A program made the position numbers and the translations under genes. From positions 1-64,000 of the forward strand of contig JAFQTF010000032.1 in NCBI GenBank assembly GCA_017409205.1: 64,000 nt of DNA, in the 5' to 3' direction. This document shows positions 7,439 through 14,986 of this stretch, piece by piece (the first letter of the stretch is position 1; each line of letters opens with the position of its first letter). Under the pieces are notes generated by a model that was not told where the DNA came from, ran no database searches, and worked only from the letters and a program-made list of their open reading frames with translations. This DNA is from Oscillospiraceae bacterium. GTDB lineage: Bacteria; Bacillota; Clostridia; Oscillospirales; Oscillospiraceae.

Positions 7439-7666
7439 TCAATCATCGATCTTACCGCCGCAGAACTGGCAGAATTCTGCTTCATTCCGGCCCAACTGCC
7501 TGCCGCAGTGGGGACATTTGTTCCAGAGAAAGTGAGGGATCAGACAGGAGAAGGCCACCACCGCGCCGGGAATCATCAGCGGCTCAAAAACATAGGATCC
7601 CAGCACCATGCATAGACCAATCAGAATCAGCATATCCCGCAGTCTTTGTGCTTTTCTGACATCCAT
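7439..7666 (-). CDS. Small membrane protein with C-terminal zinc ribbon
   Basis: A 75-aa protein with two hydrophobic segments (about residues 13-45) and a C-terminal zinc ribbon made of CPHCG and CQFCGG. The start at 7666 follows GGAGG at a good distance; the open frame continues upstream but only into intergenic DNA. No specific function is recognised. Such small zinc-ribbon membrane proteins are common orphans in Clostridia. Confidence 0.7.
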   Translation of the reverse strand: MDVRKAQRLRDMLILIGLCMVLGSYVFEPLMIPGAVVAFSCLIPHFLWNKCPHCGRQLGRNEAEFCQFCGGKIDD

Positions 7667-7810
7667 AAGCGTACCTCCATGATCGTTTTTTTTATTATAC
7701 CATAGCCACTTTCTTTCCGCAAGAGCAAGCAACGCTGCTCCACAATCCATTAGATTGAATTTTTCCATGTAAGGTTCAAATGGGTCCCATCTCCGCTCAA
7801 TTTTACAGAT

Positions 7811-8208
7811 GTTACTTTCTTGTCGCTGAACAAGAAAGTAACCAAAGAAGTCAGCATAGGGGAGGCGCTGTCCGCGAAGCCTATCGTAGCTTCTGCTTTA
7901 ATCCGCCTTTTTACCCCGGCTTCGAGCCGCCCTCCCCTATGTACCCCTTCCGGCGCTAGTCGAACCCCCGGCTGTGGTCGGAACAATCTAGAGTCACCAT
8001 CAGCAGAACGAATATACCGCTGGTAATCGTCAAGAATCTCGATCAAATCCAGTCCTTCGACGGGGGCCGGGTGAGGGTCTGGGGGAGGGCGGCTCAAAGT
8101 CGGGGTAGAAGTGTTGACAAATAGAGGCAGTAACGAAAGGCTTTGTGGTCAGCGCCTCCCCCAGCCGCTTTCTTTGGTTCGTTTCTTGTGCGGACACAAG
8201 AAATGAAC
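7811..8208. mobile_element. MITE-like non-coding element with complex inverted ends
   Basis: A 398-bp block bounded by two hairpins, 7811-7842 (GTTACTTTCTTG...CAAGAAAGTAAC) and 8177-8208 (GTTCGTTTCTTG...CAAGAAATGAAC). Just inside, AACCAAAGAA and GGGGAGGCGCTG on the left are mirrored as CAGCGCCTCCCC and TTCTTTGGTT on the right. The ends are therefore long imperfect inverted repeats that each also fold on themselves. The interior is GC-rich without a convincing gene; a 115-codon open frame on the minus strand is low-complexity and crosses the left end. 7667-7810 and 8209-8271 hold nothing I recognise besides AT-rich spacer. Confidence 0.7.
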
Positions 8209-8271
8209 ACCTAACAGATCTTCGAGAAGAACTTATATAACAATATTTTCTTACTTTCTTTATTTAAAAGA

Positions 8272-8306
8272 ATATGAAAACCGCCCCTGTTTACACAGGG
8301 GCGGTA
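8272..8306 (-). terminator. Terminator of the hydrogenase operon
   Basis: On the minus strand ACCGCCCCTG / CAGGGGCGGT with loop TGTAAA is followed by TTTTCATATTCTTTT. Confidence 0.85.
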
Positions 8307-8328
8307 ATGTTATGCAGTTTGAAGCAGA

Positions 8329-10044
8329 TTATGCCTCGTGCTCCACGTGGAGCAGGTGGTGGGACTTGTGGCCCAGAGGCTTCTCCAGGTACTCGGTGTA
8401 CAGAGCCTGAACATCAGGGTTCTCGTGGGAGAAGCGGACGGCTGCTCTGGCATCCAGGTTCCACAGCTTGTCGCCGCGGGGGCCTGCCAGTTCCTTACCC
8501 TCATGGATGGGCTGTCCGCCGCCGCCTGCGCAGCCGCCGGGACATGCCATGACTTCCACGAAGTGGTAGTCCACTTCCTTCTTGTCGATGGCTTCCATCA
8601 GCTTTCTGGTGTTGCCCAGACCGCTGACGACAGCAACCTTAACGGTGCCGGCGCCGGGAACAGAGAAGGCAGCTTCCTTCCAGGGCTTGTTGCCGCGGAC
8701 TTCCACGAAGGTATCCGCATCGGGGTTCTGGCCGGTGACCAGGTAGTAGGCGCTGCGCAGAGCTGCATCCATAACACCGCCGGTGGCGCCGAAGATCACG
8801 GCTGCGCCGGTACCGGTACCCAGGGGGCTGTCGAATTCAGCCTCGCCCAGATCCTTGGGAACCAGCATGTCGGACTTGAACAGACGGGTCATTTCGCGGG
8901 TGGTCAGAACGATGTCCACATCGGGATCGCCGCAGGCAGACTTCATGCCGGGCAGGTCCTTCTCAGCCTTCTTGGCGGAGCAGGGCATGATGGAGACAAC
9001 GCACATCTTCTTGGGATCGATGCCCTTCTTCTCAGCAAAGTAGCTCTTGGCGACGGCGCCGAACATCTGCTGGGGAGACTTGGCAGTGGACAGGTTCTTG
9101 ACATAGTCGGGGTACTGGCTCTTGATGAAGCTGACCCAGCCGGGGCAGCAGGAGGTAAACATGGGCCAGCTGTACTCATCGGCGTGAGTGAAGCGGTGCA
9201 GGAACTCGCTGCCCTCTTCCATGATGGTCAGGTCAGCAGTGAAGTTGGTGTCGAAGACGTAATCGAAGCCAATGGCCTTCAGGGCAGCCACCATCCGGCC
9301 GGTAGTAGCCATTTCAACAGGCAGGTTGAAAGCTTCTGCCCATGCTGCACGGACAGCGGGAGCAACCTGGATCACGGTGGTAATCTCGGGATTTGCCAGA
9401 GCCTTCAGGACTTCCTTGGTATCGTCCCGGGCAGTCAGAGCGCCGGTGGGGCAGTGGGTGACACACTGGCCGCAGAAGGTGCAGTCGGTGTCCTTCAGCT
9501 TCCGGTTCAGGCTGACATCCACAGTGGTGCGGCCGCCGGTGCCGGCAACGTCCCAGATGTGCATGCCCTGGATCTTGTCACAGACCTGAACGCAGCGCAT
9601 GCACTTGATGCACTTGCCGGCGTCGCGGACGATGGGGGTATCGAAGCTCAGCTTGGAGCGCTCGGGTTTGTTGTCATAGGGCTGAGTGTGGATATTCAGA
9701 GCACGAGCCATGGTCTGCAGCTCACAGTTGCCGCTGCGAATACAGGTGGTGCACTCGGACTTGTGCTGGGACAGCAGCAGGTGCATATTGGTGCGTCTTG
9801 CTTCCCGGACACGGGGGGTATTGGTATGGACAACCATGCCCTCCAGAACGGTGGTATTGCAGGAGGGAACTAGACGGTTGGTGCCTTCCACTTCCACAAC
9901 GCACATACGGCATGCGCCGATCTCATTGATTTCCTTCAGGAAGCACAGATGGGGAATGGGAATACCAGCCTTCTCGGCGGCTTCCAGAATGGTTGTACCC
10001 TTGGGCACGCTCAGTTCGCGGCCATCAATAATGAAATTTACCAT
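8329..10044 (-). CDS. [FeFe]-hydrogenase catalytic subunit (HndD/HydA type)
   Basis: A 571-aa modular hydrogenase. In order: an N-terminal [2Fe-2S] plant-ferredoxin domain (residues 1-80); the His-Cys [4Fe-4S] site H-x3-C-x2-C-x5-C (HKSECTTCIRSGNC, about 110-125); two [4Fe-4S] ferredoxin motifs (CIKCMRCVQVC and CTFCGQCVTHC); and the H-cluster domain with TSCCPGW, MPCSAKKAE and EVMACPGGCAGGGG. All H-cluster cysteines are present, so it should be active in H2 evolution or uptake in the cytoplasm. It overlaps the upstream flavoprotein gene by seven bases, implying translational coupling and a heteromeric enzyme. Maturases HydEFG are not in this window. Confidence 0.95.
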   Translation of the reverse strand: MVNFIIDGRELSVPKGTTILEAAEKAGIPIPHLCFLKEINEIGACRMCVVEVEGTNRLVPSCNTTVLEGMVVHTNTPRVREARRTNMHLLLSQHKSECTTCIRSGNCELQTMARALNIHTQPYDNKPERSKLSFDTPIVRDAGKCIKCMRCVQVCDKIQGMHIWDVAGTGGRTTVDVSLNRKLKDTDCTFCGQCVTHCPTGALTARDDTKEVLKALANPEITTVIQVAPAVRAAWAEAFNLPVEMATTGRMVAALKAIGFDYVFDTNFTADLTIMEEGSEFLHRFTHADEYSWPMFTSCCPGWVSFIKSQYPDYVKNLSTAKSPQQMFGAVAKSYFAEKKGIDPKKMCVVSIMPCSAKKAEKDLPGMKSACGDPDVDIVLTTREMTRLFKSDMLVPKDLGEAEFDSPLGTGTGAAVIFGATGGVMDAALRSAYYLVTGQNPDADTFVEVRGNKPWKEAAFSVPGAGTVKVAVVSGLGNTRKLMEAIDKKEVDYHFVEVMACPGGCAGGGGQPIHEGKELAGPRGDKLWNLDARAAVRFSHENPDVQALYTEYLEKPLGHKSHHLLHVEHEA

Positions 10045-11873
10045 TTGTCGACACGACCTCCCTTAAAGATTCCATAGCCAAAGTGGTCACAGCGCAGGCA
10101 GCGGGAAGATTCCTTGGTTGCCTCTTCACAGGTCATGCAGTGCTCCATGCAGGCGAAGTCATTCTTACGCTCAGCAGCTGCACGCTCACGGCAGTTCACG
10201 CGGCCTCTGGGGTTGAGATCGGTGCTGCGGGGAGTGGGAACTTCCACGTCCACGGAGATCTCATGATTGAAGCCCAGGTATTCGTCAATGTTGGCAGCAG
10301 CGGCCTTACCGGCAGCAATGGCACGGATGACGGTTGCAGGACCGGTGACGCAGTCGCCGCCGGAGAACACAGCTTCCAGACCGGTCTTGGTGTCGGTGCC
10401 GGCAACGATGGTGCCGCCCCGCTTGACCTTCAGGCCGGCATCTTCAAATGCCTTGTACTCGATGGCCTGACCGATGGCAACGATGACGATATCTGCAGGG
10501 ATCCGGACAGGATCCATGGATGCGGTGTTGGGACGGGGACGGCCAGCCTTGTCCATCTCGCCGATGATCTGGGGCTGTGCCCACAGAGCGGCAGCATTGC
10601 CCTCTGCGTCCACTTCGATCTTCAGAGGAGCGTGCAGGGTCAGGACCTCAGCGCCCTCAGCGATGGCGCCTTCCACTTCCTCTGCCTGTGCAGTCATGTC
10701 CTCCTGACGGCGGCGGTAGACACAGGTAACGGTCTTTGCGCCCAGACGGACAGCGCTGCGGGTGCAGTCCATGGCCACGTTGCCGCCGCCGATGACTGCC
10801 ACGTTCTTACCGGAGAAGTCAGGCATTTCGTCGTTGCCGATGCCGCGCAGCATCTCAACAGCGGAGATAACGCCCTTGGCATCCTCGCCTTCGATGCCAA
10901 CCTTCTTGTCGGTGTGAGCGCCGATGGCAACATAGACAGCGTCGAAGTTGTTCTTCAGTTCCTCGAAGGAGATGTCCACGCCGATCTTGGTCTCGGTGTG
11001 CACTTCAATGCCCAGGGACAGGATGGAAGCAATTTCCTCATCCAGCTTCTCTCTGGGGTAGCGGTAGCTGGGGATGCCGTAGCGCATCATGCCGCCCAGC
11101 TTCTTGTGCATATCATACACAGTGACCTTGTGACCCATCAGAGCCAGGTAGTAGGCAGCAGTCAGACCGGAGGGACCACCGCCGATGACAGCCACGGTCT
11201 TACCGGTGGATTCGGCACAAGCGGGATTGGCCACGTCACCGGCCATATCCACAGCGTAGCGCTTCAGGCCACGGATGTTGATGGCACCGTCCACCATGTT
11301 GCGGCGGCAGCGCTTCTCGCAGGGATGCTCGCAGATGTAGGCGCAGGACACGGGGAAGGGATTGTCCTTGCGGATTAGCTTGATGGCATCGGCGCAGCGG
11401 CCTTCGTTGACCAGAGCCACATAACCGGGGATATCCACACCGGCGGGGCACTTGGCCACACAGGGGACTGCATCCTCCAGTCCGCCCAGGCAGCGGCCGT
11501 TCTTCACATGCTCTTCAAAGTCATCGCGGAATGCTACCAGAGCATTCAGAACCAGCTGACCGGCGTCCATACCGATGGCGCAGTCTGCAGAGTCCACAAC
11601 GACCTGTGCAGTGGTCTTGATGCGGTCCAGGATATCTTCATCCGGTTCGCCATCCAGCACCTCACGGATCATACGGGACAGCTGCTCCAGACCGATACGG
11701 CAGGGAACACACTTACCGCAGGTCTGCGCCTGGCACAGATTCAGGAAGTTCAGAGTCATGTCAACGGGGCACAGGCCGGGAGGGTTGGCGTTGATCCGGC
11801 GCTCCATGCTGCTGTAGATCTGCTCAACAACTGCCTGAGTCTGAGCGGGCATTTTTACTTCAAGTCTGCTCAT
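10038..11873 (-). CDS. NuoF-terminal/GltD-like NAD(P)H flavoprotein paired with the hydrogenase
   Basis: A 611-aa fusion. Residues 30-125 match the C-terminal iron-sulfur part of NuoF/HydB (CGKCVPCRIG plus a downstream Cys), without the NuoF FMN/NADH domain. About 130-565 is a GltD/NfnB-like diflavin reductase: CVAKCPAGVDIPGY, CAYICEHPCEKRC, an FAD site AVIGGGPSGLTAAYY and a pyridine nucleotide site VAVIGGGNVAMD. The tail adds another Cys cluster (CMEHCMTCEE, CLRCDHFGYG). It probably passes electrons between NAD(P)H and the hydrogenase and may take part in bifurcation as in Stn/Nfn or HydABCSL-type complexes; that is inference. The ATG at 11873 is used; an alternative ATG lies seven codons on. 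Confidence 0.88.
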   Translation of the reverse strand: MSRLEVKMPAQTQAVVEQIYSSMERRINANPPGLCPVDMTLNFLNLCQAQTCGKCVPCRIGLEQLSRMIREVLDGEPDEDILDRIKTTAQVVVDSADCAIGMDAGQLVLNALVAFRDDFEEHVKNGRCLGGLEDAVPCVAKCPAGVDIPGYVALVNEGRCADAIKLIRKDNPFPVSCAYICEHPCEKRCRRNMVDGAINIRGLKRYAVDMAGDVANPACAESTGKTVAVIGGGPSGLTAAYYLALMGHKVTVYDMHKKLGGMMRYGIPSYRYPREKLDEEIASILSLGIEVHTETKIGVDISFEELKNNFDAVYVAIGAHTDKKVGIEGEDAKGVISAVEMLRGIGNDEMPDFSGKNVAVIGGGNVAMDCTRSAVRLGAKTVTCVYRRRQEDMTAQAEEVEGAIAEGAEVLTLHAPLKIEVDAEGNAAALWAQPQIIGEMDKAGRPRPNTASMDPVRIPADIVIVAIGQAIEYKAFEDAGLKVKRGGTIVAGTDTKTGLEAVFSGGDCVTGPATVIRAIAAGKAAAANIDEYLGFNHEISVDVEVPTPRSTDLNPRGRVNCRERAAAERKNDFACMEHCMTCEEATKESSRCLRCDHFGYGIFKGGRVDKW

Positions 11874-11985
11874 AACAAAATCATACCTTTCCTAAGATTT
11901 ACCAATTATCGTTTTCCTATTGTACAGCCACTTGGCGAAAATTGCTGGTGGTAAAAAAATAGTTGTCAGGGGCATCCCTTGACGA

Positions 11986-12003
11986 GTTTATGCTACCATA
12001 AAC
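11986..12003. promoter_or_regulatory. Perfect dyad overlapping the hydrogenase promoter
   Basis: GTTTATG-N4-CATAAAC is a perfect 7-bp inverted repeat. It covers the predicted -10 box of the minus-strand promoter, the position expected for a repressor. The redox repressor Rex uses dyads of similar layout, but the half sites are not the Rex consensus. Confidence 0.5.
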
Positions 12004-12018
12004 CACCTGTTTTTGCAA
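11990..12018 (-). promoter_or_regulatory. Predicted promoter of the hydrogenase operon
   Basis: On the minus strand TTGCAA (12013-12018), 17 bases, TAGCAT (11990-11995), giving a leader of about 110 bases. The remainder of the 11874-12312 gap is AT-rich, with a second dyad at 12126-12142 and the divergent promoter at 12252-12280. Confidence 0.5.
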
Positions 12019-12125
12019 CTGTTGCTCATTGCTAACTGAAAGGTTTTTTGTTTTTTTGTCAGATTTATCTAAAAAGGCAATCCTTGGCTCCGGGACAATT
12101 CCTTTTGTTTTGGTGCAAAATGACC

Positions 12126-12142
12126 AGTGTATTTTATGCACT
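12126..12142. promoter_or_regulatory. Second dyad in the hydrogenase/TM1266 gap
   Basis: AGTGTAT-TTT-ATGCACT is an inverted repeat with one mismatched pair. It lies roughly midway between the two divergent promoters and is a candidate operator. Confidence 0.35.
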
Positions 12143-12251
12143 GAAAAAGCATATTTTTTCTCCGAATTCGATAGAAAATGACCGATATTCATTTGTCAAA
12201 GTTTGGAAGTTCTGAAATTTCCTTTCCTCCCGAAAAAGGCCGAAACGATGC

Positions 12252-12280
12252 TGGACAAGACCACGGTTCTCTGGTATGAT
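12252..12280 (+). promoter_or_regulatory. Promoter of the TM1266-type regulator
   Basis: TGGACA (12252-12257), 17 bases, TATGAT (12275-12280), then GGAGG before the ATG at 12313. Confidence 0.6.
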
Positions 12281-12312
12281 GACAACAGAAAAAAGACAAA
12301 CGGAGGTATCCC

Positions 12313-12570
12313 ATGGAAACAAGAGTTGCCGTCATGAGCATAATCGTGGAAAATCCGGAGGCTGTTGAGCGGATCAATGCCCTGCTCCATGAGTTTGGAG
12401 AATATATCATCGGCCGCATGGGCCTCCCCTACCGCAAGCGCCATATCAGCATTATCTCCATCGCTCTGGATGCACCGCAGAACACCATTGCCGCTCTGGC
12501 CGGCAAGATCGGCAGTCTGTCCGGTGTCAGCGTCAAGACTGCCTACTCCAGCGTGATTGGAAGCGACTGA
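12313..12570 (+). CDS. Iron-only hydrogenase system regulator, TM1266 type
   Basis: An 85-aa ACT/NikR-C-like small protein: METRVAVMSIIVENPEAVER, then EYIIGRMGLPYR and ISIISIALDAP. The family is found beside [FeFe]-hydrogenase or maturase genes and is thought to be regulatory. It has no DNA-binding domain of its own, so how it acts is unknown. Here it is divergent from the hydrogenase pair, which supports the assignment. Confidence 0.85.
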   Translation: METRVAVMSIIVENPEAVERINALLHEFGEYIIGRMGLPYRKRHISIISIALDAPQNTIAALAGKIGSLSGVSVKTAYSSVIGSD

Positions 12571-12584
12571 TCCCCGCAACACAG

Positions 12585-12625
12585 AAAAAGCCACGGCAAG
12601 GCTGACGCCTGCCGCGGCTTTTTTT
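12585..12625. terminator. Terminator after the TM1266-type gene
   Basis: The stem AAAGCCACGGCAAGGC / GCCTGCCGCGGCTTT, with one mismatch, is followed by TTTT. It reaches the 3' end of the convergent EcsC gene. Confidence 0.85.
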
Positions 12626-13418
12626 ATATCGTTTTCTGGAAGTTCAGCAGATAGCGTTTTTTGTATTTTACCTGCACATACCGCATGACTTTGTTATAGT
12701 ACAGCGGATTGGCCGCGCCTCCCAGAACACCCACCACCGGCATGCCCTGAATGAACTTCAGCAGCAGCATATCCACAGCAAATACATTTGATGTGGCCCG
12801 GATCTGGGCCTGAAACTCCTCTTCAGAAATGTCCTCCTCCGATTTCAGAAGCCAGTCGTTGACCTCCTTATTCCGGCGGAACCAGTCTTCTCCCGTGCTT
12901 AAGGAGGCTGCCATCATCTTCAGGATCAGCATCTGCTCAAACCGGGATTCATAGTCAAAGCCGTAGTGCAGGGCCGTCTCGTACACACCCCGGAGAACGG
13001 TGGTCAGAAACAGCACAATATCCGGCATTCCCACGCCCAGCGCCCCCAGACCGATGCCTTCCACCGTGGTCAGCACGATGTTCAGTTGGCTGGAGCGTTT
13101 GGCGCTTTTGTGCATCTGCTTCATGTCCTTGCGGCTGCCGCGGATCTGGAATGCTGCATTCCGGATGGCGTGATTGTCGGAAAGGTTCTTCTTTTTAAAG
13201 GTCATTTCCAGGATCTTTCTGCCGTACTGGAACACCAGTGAGAAGGCCTTGCAGAAAGCGCTGTTCAGTCCCTCATATACCTTCGCCGGAACTTTCTGCT
13301 CCAGCGCGGTTTTCCAGCCCGGAACCTTTGCCTTGACTGCGGTTTTCATCAGCTTGTCTTCCTGCCTCTGCACCGCCGCAAATTCCCTGTTGATTGTTTT
13401 AAGATGTTTTTTGTCCAT
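12624..13418 (-). CDS. EcsC family protein
   Basis: A 264-aa protein matching the EcsC family (PF12787 type) by its central hydrophobic segment LTTVEGIGLGALGVGMPDIV and the C-terminal MPVVGVLGGAANPLYYNKVMRYVQVKYKK-like region (only key parts cited). EcsC is linked to the Ecs ABC transporter in Bacillus, but many homologues, like this one, lie away from any Ecs genes and their role is unknown. A GTG three codons upstream overlaps the stop of the previous gene; I use the ATG at 13418, and either could be right. It is the last gene of a five-gene envelope operon. Confidence 0.75.
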   Translation of the reverse strand: MDKKHLKTINREFAAVQRQEDKLMKTAVKAKVPGWKTALEQKVPAKVYEGLNSAFCKAFSLVFQYGRKILEMTFKKKNLSDNHAIRNAAFQIRGSRKDMKQMHKSAKRSSQLNIVLTTVEGIGLGALGVGMPDIVLFLTTVLRGVYETALHYGFDYESRFEQMLILKMMAASLSTGEDWFRRNKEVNDWLLKSEEDISEEEFQAQIRATSNVFAVDMLLLKFIQGMPVVGVLGGAANPLYYNKVMRYVQVKYKKRYLLNFQKTI

Positions 13419-13423
13419 AGCGA

Positions 13424-13957
13424 TCACCGGTGAGCCAAATCATACTCCAGGAATTCCGGGGTTTTGCTCCAGTACCGGATACCCCAGTTTTCAAAATCCC
13501 ACTGCTCCATGTAATGGTTGCACTCGTAATCCACATACCAGAGCTTTCCTGCATTTACCACAAAATTTGTAGGGAAATAGTCGATATTCGTGTTGGCCGG
13601 ATACAGCAGGCGGCACATTTGTTCCATCTGCCGTAAAAAATCCGGCTCCATCCGATCCTGTTTCACATAATCATAAATTGTATTGCCTGGGATGTACTCC
13701 TTCAGGATCCGTTCCTGGACCCGGTCTGCCTCCAGAAGCCGGGGCATGGGGATCCCGATGGCAAGCAAATGCTGATAGTCGTTCAGTTCTGAAGCCATTT
13801 TATCCCCGAACTGATAATAATCACAGGGCTCATGATGAATCTGCTTCAGCACATATTCCCTTTGGCCATCCGTCACCAGCCAGGAATAGCCGCCTTTTCC
13901 CTTCCCCAGCAGTTTCAGCGGCGTGAAGGACCTTCCGTTGACTGTCATAGGCTCCAT
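13424..13957 (-). CDS. Protein-kinase-like/phosphotransferase protein
   Basis: A 177-aa protein with a kinase-like fold. It has a glycine-rich strand LLGKGKGGYSWLV, a VLK lysine (EYVLKQIHHEP) and a later acidic segment VDYECNHYMEQW in place of a clear HRD/DFG pair; NIDYFPTNFVV may be the catalytic-loop equivalent. Homologues are usually annotated as hypothetical or as phosphotransferases related to LPS or aminoglycoside kinases. AGGGAGGAAA precedes the ATG at 13957. It lies two bases after the Lgt-like gene and is clearly co-transcribed. The substrate is unknown. Confidence 0.6.
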   Translation of the reverse strand: MEPMTVNGRSFTPLKLLGKGKGGYSWLVTDGQREYVLKQIHHEPCDYYQFGDKMASELNDYQHLLAIGIPMPRLLEADRVQERILKEYIPGNTIYDYVKQDRMEPDFLRQMEQMCRLLYPANTNIDYFPTNFVVNAGKLWYVDYECNHYMEQWDFENWGIRYWSKTPEFLEYDLAHR

Positions 13958-13959
13958 TT

Positions 13960-14982
13960 TCAGTTTCCTCCCTGGGATGTTCTGCTGCCGAAGAGGGCCG
14001 ATGCGTGCTTCCTCTCCGCCGATACAGCCAGACAGCGGATCATCACCGTCAGCATCAGAATATCCAAAAGCGCTGCGCCCATCATACAGTAGGCAAACAC
14101 AGCCTGTCCGCCATGGCGCTGCACATAATACTCCATATATCCCGCCAGGCCAAAGCAGGCTGCCAGTCCAGTCCACAGCATGAGATACCACTTCTTCCAG
14201 CCGCCGGCACGAACCAGCCGAAGGGAAAACACAACCGCGCCGACTGCCAGCGCCAATGCTCCCAGTACCTGCACCACACTGACAAAACCGTTGCTGCGAA
14301 AATACAGGGAATCATACCGGGTACTGTCCAGGAGCACCTGAGACGCACCATAAAAAAGCAGAAACAGCAGGCAGGTATCCCCATCCTTCAGTTTTTTTCT
14401 CTGTCCGGCCAGGTAGAACACAAGCAGGCTCAGGGTAATGCCGCCTGCGGCAATGGCCTGCAGCAGGAATGTGGCAAGCCGGTATTCCGTCATTCCGGAA
14501 ACCGGATTCACTCCAGGACACACCCAGGGAAACGGCAGTGTGCTTGGCAGCATCATGCCTCTGTCTGAAGCATTGAAAAATGCCCACAGGCGCCCGACAG
14601 CAATACCTGCGCCTCCGGCCAGACACATACAGTCCAAAAGTTCCGGCATATTGTTGGTCAGCCGAAGCAGACGCACCAGAATTGCCGCCAGCAGGCAGCC
14701 GCCAAAAACTCCCATCAGCGCAAAGCCGCCAGGGGTCCGCAGATCCATCGCTGCCATCAGACTATCATAGGCATCCGGCCGGCAATACCAGTGGGCCGCT
14801 CTGCCAAACAGCAGTGACAACACTATGGCCAGCGGCACGCATACCGCCGCTGCCGCTGTTTTCCCGGTTTTTCCCAGATACAGGGCAAGGAACAGACACA
14901 CTGCGCCCGCAGCTGCCAGCGTCAGTATGATGGCACTCCAGTAAATCGTAATATTGTCAATCAAAAAAGCGATCCGCTCCAT
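13960..14982 (-). CDS. Lgt-like polytopic membrane protein
   Basis: A 340-aa membrane protein with about eight hydrophobic segments, resembling prolipoprotein diacylglyceryl transferase (Lgt). The conserved GR...FFN segment (AVGRLWAFFNASDRG) is present. The HGG motif that carries the essential His of Lgt is replaced by a segment reading GGFALMGVFGG. It is therefore probably a divergent paralogue with a changed activity rather than the housekeeping Lgt. The start at 14982 follows GGAGG; ATGs further upstream would overlap the ribosome site or the previous gene. Confidence 0.65.
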   Translation of the reverse strand: MERIAFLIDNITIYWSAIILTLAAAGAVCLFLALYLGKTGKTAAAAVCVPLAIVLSLLFGRAAHWYCRPDAYDSLMAAMDLRTPGGFALMGVFGGCLLAAILVRLLRLTNNMPELLDCMCLAGGAGIAVGRLWAFFNASDRGMMLPSTLPFPWVCPGVNPVSGMTEYRLATFLLQAIAAGGITLSLLVFYLAGQRKKLKDGDTCLLFLLFYGASQVLLDSTRYDSLYFRSNGFVSVVQVLGALALAVGAVVFSLRLVRAGGWKKWYLMLWTGLAACFGLAGYMEYYVQRHGGQAVFAYCMMGAALLDILMLTVMIRCLAVSAERKHASALFGSRTSQGGN

Positions 14983-14986
14983 GGCA

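Noticed and set aside
7750..8097. Minus-strand 115-codon open frame in the MITE-like element
   Set aside because: Low-complexity protein crossing the element's end, with no ribosome site and no family.
13960..14982. Housekeeping prolipoprotein diacylglyceryl transferase (lgt)
   Set aside because: The HGG segment with the essential His is not conserved, so I call it only Lgt-like.
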